The position numbers and the translations under genes are program-made. A DNA stretch of 64,000 nucleotides from Chryseolinea lacunae (GTDB taxonomy: Bacteria > Bacteroidota > Bacteroidia > Cytophagales > Cyclobacteriaceae), in the NCBI RefSeq assembly GCF_016735595.1, contig NZ_JAERRB010000009.1:124001-188000 (forward strand), given 5' to 3'. Each line of letters opens with the position of its first letter. The first letter of the stretch is position 1. Positions 18,149-26,804 of the stretch are shown piece by piece. Below the pieces are notes generated by a model, which was not told where the DNA came from, did no database searches, and worked only from the letters and a program-made list of their open reading frames with translations.

Positions 18149-19588
18149 TTAGCTGCTCAACTCCTCCGAAACCTGCTTCGTTTCCTCCGCTTTGGGATAA
18201 TCGAACAGGCCGAATTCTTTGATGGCTTCTTCCACTTTGTGCGGAACAAATTTTTCCCATCCGGCTTCGCCCTTGCGGATCATGGCCAGAACATTGTCGG
18301 AAATGATGTGCAGGTTTTTCACGTTGGCTTCGGCAATGTCTTCCAGCTTGTTGTTGTCCATGAGGAAGCGGAAGAGATTTTTCAGGTTGTCGGGCAACGT
18401 TTGCTCGAAGTTCTTCAGCGTGAACAGTTCATTGTTTTGCCATGCGGGATAAATGTAGAGCTTCACATTCGAACCAAACAATGAAGCAAAACACTCGAGA
18501 ATTCCACCGCGGGTGTTTTCGTATGTCTTTTCTTCAAACACTTTTTGCAGCGCGAAGATGCCCATGGTGATGCCGATCTTTTTCCCCTTTGTGATTTTGG
18601 AGAGGTAGTCCACCAGGCGGTAGTATTCGAAATAGTTTGAGATCAACACGTTTTGTCCCAGCGAACACAGAATGTCGGCGCGATGCAAAAAGTCGCGCTC
18701 GTCTATTTTTCCGTCGGGGCTCAGATCGTTCAGTGTCAGCTCCGAGATGAGCATGATGTTGGCGCGGTCCACATCGGCTTCGTGTTTGAAATGACGACGC
18801 GAGGCCAACAGCATATCCACATTCACATGGGTCGGCGGGCGGAAACGTCCACGCAAAACCAGCACGTTCTTTTTATACAATTCATCCGAAGGCTGCATCA
18901 CGTTGCCATCCGGACCGAACATAGCTGCCTTGGTCAATCCGTTCTTCACCAGCTTCAAGGCCATCAGGCGATTGTCAACGTGTTTGAAGTCGGGACCATC
19001 CAGACGAAACATATCGATCTCGATGCGACGGGCCGTGAGGCCATCCAGCAACGACATCAGTATCTCTTCGGGGTTTGTGAGGAACATACACGAATAGAGC
19101 ATGTTCACCCCAACCATGCCCAGCGCATACTGCTGTTGCAACGGATCGTTGTCGTGCATCTTCAAGTGCAGCACGCAGTCGTTGGGCTCGCTCTGGGGCG
19201 TCATCTGAAAGCGAAGTCCCATCCAGCCGTGACCTTGGTTGGTACGATCGTAATTGATCACTTCCACCGTATCGGCGAATGCAAAAAAACGGGTTGATTC
19301 AATTCTGTGGGGAAGACGTTCGGGCAGCAACACATACTCATGGTCCAGCATGCGGATCAACCGTTCTTCGCACACGTAGCGGCCACCCACACCGTAGATG
19401 GCATCCGAAAACTTCATGTCGTAGGCCGACATGGTTTTGGCGACCGTTCCGGAGGCGCCGCCTACTTTAAAAAAATTGGCTGCGACTTCCTGACCCGCAC
19501 CGATCTCAGCAAACGAACCATAGATGGCCTTGCTCAAGTTGATGCGAAGGGCTTTCTCCTGCGTGGTGAGTTTTCTGAATTCTTCCAT
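18149..19588 (-). CDS. Conserved protein of unknown function
   Basis: A 479-residue soluble-looking protein with a strongly family-like N-terminus (AIYGSFAEIGAGQEVAANFF, then a SGTVAKTMSAYD segment). I recall close relatives across Bacteroidota and cyanobacteria, listed under inconsistent and doubtful names such as nucleotidyltransferase or TonB receptor; I cannot confirm any of these. There is no signal peptide, membrane segment or recognised catalytic motif, and it is clearly not an outer membrane receptor. It is upstream of and probably cotranscribed with the VanW gene. Confidence 0.8.
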   Translation of the reverse strand: MEEFRKLTTQEKALRINLSKAIYGSFAEIGAGQEVAANFFKVGGASGTVAKTMSAYDMKFSDAIYGVGGRYVCEERLIRMLDHEYVLLPERLPHRIESTRFFAFADTVEVINYDRTNQGHGWMGLRFQMTPQSEPNDCVLHLKMHDNDPLQQQYALGMVGVNMLYSCMFLTNPEEILMSLLDGLTARRIEIDMFRLDGPDFKHVDNRLMALKLVKNGLTKAAMFGPDGNVMQPSDELYKKNVLVLRGRFRPPTHVNVDMLLASRRHFKHEADVDRANIMLISELTLNDLSPDGKIDERDFLHRADILCSLGQNVLISNYFEYYRLVDYLSKITKGKKIGITMGIFALQKVFEEKTYENTRGGILECFASLFGSNVKLYIYPAWQNNELFTLKNFEQTLPDNLKNLFRFLMDNNKLEDIAEANVKNLHIISDNVLAMIRKGEAGWEKFVPHKVEEAIKEFGLFDYPKAEETKQVSEELSS

Positions 19589-19828
19589 AACCTGCTACTG
19601 CTTTCCTCCTCAATTTACCGTTAATCCCCAAATGGTTGAAAGGTAAATACATTTAAATCTTCCGGCAATACAATCGTTGGGCGCTTGCATGTCAGAGTGT
19701 CAATGCATTTTGCATGGGCCGCGCTTCTCAAAAGGAAACACTCCCTGAAATTACGGGGTTCAATCGTTTACCGAAGCGTGATTCGCAGCTCCTATGCGAT
19801 TGGTCTCTGGTGTGAGGTCGTGAAAAAT

Positions 19829-20260
19829 CTAGGAAACAAATTTTTCCTTCGCCTCGCGCTTAATCTCCTCCCACTCTTCGGGGGGCGGAGGTGTTCCGCG
19901 CTCAAACTCCTCCAGTAACCATCCAACCAATTGCTTCTTCATGCCAAAACGCTCCACGGCGTCTTCACAAAATTCAATCTCGTGCTTGTCCACCACATCA
20001 TCGGCATACACCATGAGGATGAGGTCGTAGAGCAGGTTCATTTTATCGTTGTGGTTGTCGGGCACGTTCATCTCAAACTTTTCCTCGGCATCCACCAACT
20101 CTTTCACCTGGCGATCTTTCAGGCCATAGTGTTTGGCAATCTTATATAACAAAGCTTCTTCTTTCGGGTGCATGTGCCCGTCGGCCTTGGCCAGTGCCAA
20201 CAGGTTTTTGATGTGATTCTTCTTGTAGGACAGGTATTGATGCTCAAAAAAGCCGATCAT
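19829..20260 (-). CDS. TerB-like domain protein
   Basis: A 143-residue all-helical protein. LLALAKADGHMHPKEEALLYKIA and the later MVYADDVVDKHEIEF are the paired acidic metal-binding helices of the TerB (tellurite resistance B-like) fold. No other ter genes are nearby, so a specific tellurite role is not supported. It is single, with 240 bp of featureless sequence on its 3' side. Confidence 0.7.
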   Translation of the reverse strand: MIGFFEHQYLSYKKNHIKNLLALAKADGHMHPKEEALLYKIAKHYGLKDRQVKELVDAEEKFEMNVPDNHNDKMNLLYDLILMVYADDVVDKHEIEFCEDAVERFGMKKQLVGWLLEEFERGTPPPPEEWEEIKREAKEKFVS

Positions 20261-20350
20261 AAAAAGGATGTTTTCGTGAATGGAAATCGTTATTCTAAAA
20301 TACGGAAAAGCCTCGAATTAAAAATCCGAAACCTCTTCCAACCGCAAGGA

Positions 20351-22045
20351 TCAGGCGGCTGCCGCAGCGGCAGCCTCTTCCTCTTTCAGTGCCCGTCTCA
20401 AAATTTTGCCCACATTGGTTTTGGGCAATTCTTTACGAAACTCGATGTGCTTGGGAACCTTGTAGTTCGTGAGGTTCTCGTGGCAATATTTGCGCAGCTC
20501 GTCTTCCGTCAGGCTCTGGTCGCGCTTCACCACAAAGATCTTGATCACCTCTCCCGATTTTGCGTCGGGCACGCCAATAGCCGCCACCTCCAGCACTTTC
20601 GGATGAGCCGCCACCACGTTCTCGATTTCGTTGGGAAACACATTGAAGCCCGACACTTTGATCATGTCTTTCTTCCGGTCCACGATCTTGAAAAAACCTT
20701 CCGTGTCCATGGTGCCGATGTCGCCCGTGCGGAACCATCCGCCCGGAAAAAACACACCGTCGTTGTCTTTTCGCCAATAGCCCGACATCACTTGTGGACC
20801 ACGGCCACAGATCTCTCCCACTTCGCCTTGCGGCAACTGGTTTCCCTGCTCGTCGAAGATGGCCACTTCGGTGTTGGGCATAGGCAAACCTATGGTTCCC
20901 AGTTTGTGTTTGCCATCCAGCGGGTTGCAGCACAACACGGGCGATGTTTCGCTCAGGCCATAGCCTTCCACCAAGGCCGTTCCCGTCACCTCTTTCCATT
21001 TCTTGGCCACCACGTCCTGAACTGCCATACCTCCACCCACAGCGCCGTGCAGCGTCGAAAAGTCCAGGTCCTTAAAGCCTTCGGTGTTCAGCATGCCGTT
21101 GAACAGCGTGTTCACGCCGGTGAGAATGGTGAACTTATATTTTTTCAACTCTTTGATAAATCCTTTCATGTCGCGCGGGTTCGTGATCAGCACGTTCTTC
21201 ACACCCGTGCTAAACATGAGCAGACCGTTCACGCTCAAGGCAAAGATGTGATACATGGGAATGCCCGTGATGATGAGGTTTTCGCCTTTCCCGTTCATGT
21301 AGGGCTTGAACCACTCGGTGATCATCGAGTTGTGCGCGATAAGATTGCCATGCGAAAGTTGTGCGCCCTTGGCGATGCCCGTAGTGCCTCCTGTATATTG
21401 CAGCACGGCAACGTCGTTCACATCACATTTCACCGGCTGCAGTTTCAAGGCTGCGCCACGCTTCATGGCTTCCTTAAACGTGGTGTGCGGAACGTTGTAG
21501 GCCGGCACCATCTTCTTGATGTTCTTCACCACAAAATTTACAAGTGCACCTTTCAACCCACCCAGCATGTCGCCAAGCTGCGTCACGATGACGTGTTTTA
21601 TGGGATAGTTGGCAATCACTTTCTCGAGGTGAAACGCAAAATTTGAAACGATCACAATCGCCGAGATTTCCGCATCCTTAAACTGATGCTCCATCTCGCG
21701 CGGTGTATACAGGGGATTGGTATTGACTACGATGAGCCCCGCTCGAAGGGCCCCGATCAAAATGACGGGGAACTGCAGCATGTTGGGCATTTGAATGGCA
21801 ATGCGATCGCCCTTTTTCAGGTTGAGGTCCTGCTGAAGATAGGCTGCAAAATGAGAAGACCGTTCGTCAAGCTCGCGATAGGTCATGGGCACGCCCATAT
21901 TTTCATAGGCTACACGGTCGGGATATTTCGAAAATCCTGCATCAAAAAAATCTTGCAGCGAAGGATAATCATAGAGATTGATTTCGTGGGCAACGCCTTC
22001 CGGGTAGTTTTTGAACCAGGGAAATTCTTTCATAGAACTGAACAA
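20351..22045 (-). CDS. fadD: Long-chain fatty acid--CoA ligase
   Basis: A 564-residue AMP-forming acyl-CoA synthetase. The P-loop-like motif is LQYTGGTTGIAKGAQLSHGN; downstream are VEGYGLSETSP, GWFRTGDIG (the adenylate-binding aspartate) and the A10 lysine in NVGKILRRALK. Length and motif order match FadD. The C-terminus ends in an unusual run of Glu then Ala (EEEAAAAAAA). It is monocistronic; the terminator of the tRNA-like unit lies 100 bp upstream, insulating it. Confidence 0.93.
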   Translation of the reverse strand: MFSSMKEFPWFKNYPEGVAHEINLYDYPSLQDFFDAGFSKYPDRVAYENMGVPMTYRELDERSSHFAAYLQQDLNLKKGDRIAIQMPNMLQFPVILIGALRAGLIVVNTNPLYTPREMEHQFKDAEISAIVIVSNFAFHLEKVIANYPIKHVIVTQLGDMLGGLKGALVNFVVKNIKKMVPAYNVPHTTFKEAMKRGAALKLQPVKCDVNDVAVLQYTGGTTGIAKGAQLSHGNLIAHNSMITEWFKPYMNGKGENLIITGIPMYHIFALSVNGLLMFSTGVKNVLITNPRDMKGFIKELKKYKFTILTGVNTLFNGMLNTEGFKDLDFSTLHGAVGGGMAVQDVVAKKWKEVTGTALVEGYGLSETSPVLCCNPLDGKHKLGTIGLPMPNTEVAIFDEQGNQLPQGEVGEICGRGPQVMSGYWRKDNDGVFFPGGWFRTGDIGTMDTEGFFKIVDRKKDMIKVSGFNVFPNEIENVVAAHPKVLEVAAIGVPDAKSGEVIKIFVVKRDQSLTEDELRKYCHENLTNYKVPKHIEFRKELPKTNVGKILRRALKEEEAAAAAAA

Positions 22046-22135
22046 AAAAGGTTGATTTCCTTACGGATAAAATATAAAATCCAAAGCAAACGATTGTTTG
22101 CCAGCAAATCAATAGCGAAATATGCGAAAGGATGA

Positions 22136-22169
22136 AAATAAAAAACCCGCCCCGACAAGTCGGAGCGGG
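22136..22169 (-). terminator. Terminator of the tRNA-like transcription unit
   Basis: Arms 22159-22169 and 22146-22156 form an 11-bp stem (one G-U pair) with a 2-nt loop on the minus strand, followed by TTTTTTATTTT. It is 37 bp past the 3' end of the first tRNA-like gene and before fadD, so it ends a minus-strand transcript containing both tRNA-like genes. Confidence 0.85.
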
Positions 22170-22205
22170 CAGCTCTGAATAACTCATTAACCTAAACTGA
22201 GCTTG

Positions 22206-22353
22206 CTGTAGAGGAAGGAGTCGAACCTCCACGGAGCGGTTAGGCGTCAGACCTGATCCTGGTAGTAGTTACTGGGATCAGGGGCTTTCACTTTCTTCCG
22301 TACTCTCCACCCCCGAGACCGGAGGGCTTGTCTGCCAATTTCAACACCCTACA
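22206..22353 (-). tRNA. tRNA-like gene 1: class II Leu-type body, non-canonical anticodon loop
   Basis: Reads as a full cloverleaf on the minus strand. The acceptor stem is TGTAGGG (22353-22347) with CTCTACA (22213-22207), discriminator G. The D-arm TTGAAATTGGCAGACAA resembles bacterial tRNA-Leu. The anticodon stem CCCTC/GGGGG is fully paired. The T-arm at 22230-22214 has loop TTCGACT. The seven-base anticodon loop is CGGTCTC: position 33 is G, not U, and the nominal anticodon GUC fits neither Leu nor Ser, the usual class II tRNAs. The variable region is 79 nt, far longer than normal, with an internal 8-bp hairpin (CCTGATCC/GGATCAGG). CCA is not encoded. Probably not a decoding tRNA; an inactive tRNA relic is the main alternative. 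Confidence 0.6.
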
Positions 22354-22354
22354 A

Positions 22355-22390
22355 TGTGTTTGTTGTGTGTGTGTGTGTGCGTGTGTGGTT
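22355..22390. repeat. GT/AC simple-sequence tract between the tRNA-like genes
   Basis: An almost pure GT tract on the plus strand. On the transcribed minus strand it is AC-rich and unstructured, and forms the spacer before tRNA-like gene 1. A similar AC-rich stretch (about 22511-22545) precedes gene 2, so each copy has the same kind of leader. Confidence 0.7.
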
Positions 22391-22391
22391 G

Positions 22392-22509
22392 CTGTAGAGG
22401 GAGGGTTCGAACCTCCACGGAGCAGTTAGGTCGCCAAAGGCTGGACTTTATCCCGTTTTCTCCACCCCCGAGACCGGAGGGCTTGTCTGCCAAATTTCAA
22501 CACCCTACA
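22392..22509 (-). tRNA. tRNA-like gene 2: paralogue of tRNA-like gene 1
   Basis: Second copy of the same cloverleaf: acceptor 22509-22503 with 22399-22393, D-arm TTGAAATTTGGCAGACAA, G at 26, anticodon stem CCCTC/GGGGG with the identical loop CGGTCTC (22476-22470), and T-arm loop TTCGAAC with a perfect GGAGG/CCTCC stem. Acceptor, anticodon arm and discriminator G equal those of gene 1, while the variable region is 48 nt instead of 79. Both variable arms share a GGAG/CTCC base, a CGG segment and a CCTAAC segment. It lies upstream of gene 1 in the transcript. Confidence 0.6.
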
Positions 22510-22559
22510 AGGTTGTGTTTTGTTGTGTGAGTAATGTGTGTGCGTTGTAAAATCTTTAA

Positions 22560-22567
22560 CAAAGTAA
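22560..22567 (-). promoter_or_regulatory. Weak candidate -7 element for the tRNA-like unit
   Basis: The minus strand reads TTACTTTG, five of the six fixed positions of TAnnTTTG, and would start transcription about 45 nt before tRNA-like gene 2. No -33 match is seen. Low confidence. Confidence 0.2.
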
Positions 22568-22606
22568 CACAAAACCTGATACCTAAATCAAGAAAGTATT
22601 CGAATA

Positions 22607-22640
22607 ATTGTAGATTTTTTAAAATTGTTTCATATTTTTG
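22607..22640 (+). promoter_or_regulatory. Promoter of the Lrp/AsnC gene
   Basis: TATTTTTG at 22633-22640 matches TAnnTTTG exactly; ATTG at 22607-22610 lies 22 nt upstream, within the usual -33/-7 spacing. The predicted leader before the ATG at 22667 is about 20 nt. Confidence 0.45.
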
Positions 22641-22666
22641 AATTATAGTCAAAACTCAAATTTTAC

Positions 22667-23131
22667 ATGGCCGAAAATTATAAAGTTGATAATGTCGATC
22701 TGAAGATTTTGGAAATCCTCATGCAAGACGCGAAGAAACCCTATACAGAAGTGGCAAAAAAAGCCTTCGTATCAGGAGGCACCGTGCACGTGCGCATGAA
22801 CAAGCTCGAAGAAGCAGGCATTGTCGAGAAAACCACCCTTAAAGTAAACTATGCCAAACTGGGCTACGACATCACCGCCTTCATTGGCATATTCTTACAG
22901 AAAAGCGCCCTCTATGATCAGGTAATGGCCAAACTGAAAGCCATTCCCGAAATCACGAACATACACTACACCACCGGCAACTACAGTATGTTCACAAAAA
23001 TTCACTGTAAGGACACCAATCACCTCAAACAGGTGTTGCACGATAAGATCCAACAAGTGGAAGGCATTGAACGGACCGAAACCATGATCTCGCTGGAAGA
23101 AAGCCTCGACAGAAGTCTCAACCTTACCTGA
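22667..23131 (+). CDS. Lrp/AsnC family transcriptional regulator
   Basis: A 154-residue regulator: an N-terminal winged helix (VDLKILEILMQDAKKPYTEV, recognition helix in GGTVHVRMNKLEEAGI) and a C-terminal RAM/AsnC ligand-binding domain (YDITAFIGIFL through HYTTGNYSMF). Members respond to amino acids as octamers. It is 102 bp upstream of sufB on the same strand, but sufB has its own promoter and operator, so the two need not be linked. The ligand and targets are unknown. Confidence 0.92.
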   Translation: MAENYKVDNVDLKILEILMQDAKKPYTEVAKKAFVSGGTVHVRMNKLEEAGIVEKTTLKVNYAKLGYDITAFIGIFLQKSALYDQVMAKLKAIPEITNIHYTTGNYSMFTKIHCKDTNHLKQVLHDKIQQVEGIERTETMISLEESLDRSLNLT

Positions 23132-23192
23132 CGCCGGCTTCCATAGCGAAAACTTCTGAAGGGTTTTGAACCTAGAAATGGCATTTTTGTTA

Positions 23193-23200
23193 TACTTTTG
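23193..23200 (+). promoter_or_regulatory. -7 element of the suf operon
   Basis: TACTTTTG matches TAnnTTTG exactly. A TTTG at 23165-23168 is 24 nt upstream, slightly long for the -33 spacing. Predicted start is near 23207, at the edge of the operator-like dyad. Confidence 0.45.
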
Positions 23201-23206
23201 TAGGTT

Positions 23207-23230
23207 GTTTAAAATTAGTCTAAATAGACT
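23207..23230. promoter_or_regulatory. Putative iron/Fe-S operator of the suf operon
   Basis: Contains the perfect 6-2-6 palindrome AGTCTAAATAGACT (23217-23230), ending 3 bp before the sufB ATG. The segment from 23207 matches 17 of 22 positions of a site between the ferritin and porin genes at 51025-51046. Its place at or just after the predicted transcription start suits a repressor. The binding protein (Fur-, DtxR- or IscR/SufR-like) cannot be named from sequence. Confidence 0.5.
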
Positions 23231-23233
23231 GCT

Positions 23234-24679
<1,446 letters not shown>

Positions 24680-24724
24680 TTTTTTTATCATTCTTATCTC
24701 AGTATTGAATTTTCTATTGGAACT

Positions 24725-25480
24725 ATGTTAAGCATAAAGAATCTTACAGCGAAGATCGGCGACAAGCAAATCCTGAACGGCATAAACCTGGATGTGAAAC
24801 CTGGCGAAGTGCATGCCATCATGGGCCCCAACGGCTCGGGCAAAAGCACACTGGCATCGGTGCTGGCAGGTCGCGAGGAATATGAAGTGACCGGAGGCGA
24901 AGTCGATTTCCTCGGTAAAAATCTGTTGGAGCTTTCGCCCGAAGATCGCGCTCGCGAAGGCATGTTTCTCGCCTTTCAATATCCCGTGGAAATCCCCGGT
25001 GTGAGCACCATCAACTTTATGAAAACTGCCGTGAACCAGATTCTGGAATACCGCGGACAGCAACCCCTGGATGCCGTATCGTTTCTGAAAGTGATGAAAG
25101 AAAAAATGAAGCTCGTGGAAATCGATCAGTCGTTGCTGAACCGTTCACTCAACGAAGGCTTTTCGGGTGGTGAGAAAAAACGCAATGAGATTTTCCAGAT
25201 GGCCATGCTGGAACCCAAGCTCGCCATCCTCGACGAAACCGATTCGGGCCTCGACATCGATGCGTTGAAAATTGTCTCCAACGGTGTCAACAAACTGCGC
25301 ACAAAATCAAACGCTGTCATAGTGGTCACACACTATCAGCGTCTGCTGGATTATATCGTACCGGATTTTGTTCACGTGCTCTACAAGGGTAAGATTGTGA
25401 AGTCCGGCACGAAAGAACTCGCGCTGGAACTGGAGGCAAAAGGATACGATTGGATCAAGGACGAAGTGGCGGTAGCCTAA
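24725..25480 (+). CDS. sufC: Fe-S cluster assembly ATPase SufC
   Basis: ABC-type ATPase of the SufBCD complex, 251 residues. Walker A is IMGPNGSGKSTLASVLAG, the ABC signature FSGGEKKRNEI, and Walker B AILDETDSGLD, with the H-loop histidine in VVTHYQRLLDYI. It lies 45 bp after sufB and 9 bp before sufD. Confidence 0.97.
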   Translation: MLSIKNLTAKIGDKQILNGINLDVKPGEVHAIMGPNGSGKSTLASVLAGREEYEVTGGEVDFLGKNLLELSPEDRAREGMFLAFQYPVEIPGVSTINFMKTAVNQILEYRGQQPLDAVSFLKVMKEKMKLVEIDQSLLNRSLNEGFSGGEKKRNEIFQMAMLEPKLAILDETDSGLDIDALKIVSNGVNKLRTKSNAVIVVTHYQRLLDYIVPDFVHVLYKGKIVKSGTKELALELEAKGYDWIKDEVAVA

Positions 25481-25489
25481 GCACACAAC

Positions 25490-26800
25490 ATGAGCGTAGC
25501 GGTAGAAAAGAACACCACGGCAGAAGTGGTGAGCATCATCGAAAAAAGTCTGGCCCGGTTTCCTTCGCAGGAAAACCGGAAAGAAGCCCTCGCGGCCTTT
25601 CAGAAATTAACATTACCAGAAAACAAGTCGGAAGAATATAAGCAAACGCCCATCACGCGCCTGCTGCAACGGAATTTCGCACTCGACAAACCGAATGCCG
25701 CAGCGCAATCGCTGGACGCCAAAGAATTTTTTATTCCCGGTGTTGAAGGTAACGTCATCGTTATCATCAACGGCTTGTTTTCAGTTGAACATTCTGTCAT
25801 TGTATCGCCCACCGACCAAGTAACTATCTCGGGCCTGGGCAAAGCGGTGAACGACAACCACCCTGTGGCCCTCGCCCACCTTGCAAAATACACCGACGTA
25901 GCAACCGATCCGTTTGCCGCCTGGAACACCGCCGCGTGGAGCGACGGCGTATTCATTCACGTGCCCAACGGCAAAGTTGTTGACAAGCCTGTTCTTGTCT
26001 ATCACATTCACGATGCCCGTCAGGGCCAGGTCATCACAGCCGGGCGAAACCTGATTGTGACCGGCACGAACAGCGAAGTCACCGTCATTGAAAAATATGA
26101 CTCGCTGGGTTCAGACAATCATTTCTCGACAACAATCACCGAAGCCGAAGTAGCAGAGAACGCGGGCTTCAATTTATACACCATTCAAAACGATGCCGGC
26201 AACCGCTATCAGTGGGCAGGCACCAACATTCACCAGGAACGGTCGAGCCGGGTGAACACCTATACGTTCACGCTTGCCGGCAAGCTCGTGCGCAACAACC
26301 TCCAGCTTTCGCTGGACGGCGAAGGCATTGAATCGCACATGTTTGGACTATATCTGGTGACCAACGATACACTGGCTGATAACCACACCGTGGTAGATCA
26401 CCGGAAAGCCAACTCGTTCAGCAACGAACTCTACAAGGGCGTGATGGATGGAAACTCCAAAGGAGTTTTCAACGGAAAAATATACGTAAGACCACAAGCC
26501 CAGAAAACCAATGCCTTTCAAGCCAACCGGAACATCATCATCTCCGACAAGGCCCAGGTGAACACAAAGCCCCAGCTCGAAATCTGGGCCGACGATGTGA
26601 AATGCTCCCACGGTTGCACCACCGGCCAGCTCGACGAAGAAGCATTGTTCTATCTGCAAGCCCGAGGCATTGCCAAAGACACTGCCCGTGCCATGATGCT
26701 CTACGCATTTGTGGGCGAGATCCTGGAAAATGTGAAAATCCCCGAACTTAAAGCCTACCTGGATAAGTTAGTGAGTGAACGGCTCCACAAAAACTTCTAA
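25490..26800 (+). CDS. sufD: Fe-S cluster assembly protein SufD
   Basis: SufB paralogue that completes the SufBC2D scaffold and helps iron acquisition. 436 residues, with the typical C-terminal WADDVKCSHGCTTGQLDEEALFYLQARGI split here over residues about 365-395 and a beta-helix core with low N-terminal conservation. It is positioned between sufC and sufS, 9 bp and 4 bp from its neighbours, so translation is tightly linked. Confidence 0.95.
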   Translation: MSVAVEKNTTAEVVSIIEKSLARFPSQENRKEALAAFQKLTLPENKSEEYKQTPITRLLQRNFALDKPNAAAQSLDAKEFFIPGVEGNVIVIINGLFSVEHSVIVSPTDQVTISGLGKAVNDNHPVALAHLAKYTDVATDPFAAWNTAAWSDGVFIHVPNGKVVDKPVLVYHIHDARQGQVITAGRNLIVTGTNSEVTVIEKYDSLGSDNHFSTTITEAEVAENAGFNLYTIQNDAGNRYQWAGTNIHQERSSRVNTYTFTLAGKLVRNNLQLSLDGEGIESHMFGLYLVTNDTLADNHTVVDHRKANSFSNELYKGVMDGNSKGVFNGKIYVRPQAQKTNAFQANRNIIISDKAQVNTKPQLEIWADDVKCSHGCTTGQLDEEALFYLQARGIAKDTARAMMLYAFVGEILENVKIPELKAYLDKLVSERLHKNF

Positions 26801-26804
26801 GACC

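Noticed and set aside
18149-19588. TonB-dependent receptor
   Set aside because: There is no signal peptide, plug domain or beta-barrel strand pattern; that name, if present in databases, would be a mis-annotation.
22355-22390. CRISPR-like repeat
   Set aside because: It is a simple GT tract without unit spacers; the two flanking similar blocks are tRNA-like genes, not repeats of an array.
22206-22509. Functional tRNA-Leu, tRNA-Asp or tRNA-Sec
   Set aside because: No Leu anticodon (AA or AG at 35-36) fits the loop, a tRNA-Asp would be class I with a short variable arm, and the D- and acceptor stems do not match tRNA-Sec. The G at position 33 further argues against decoding.
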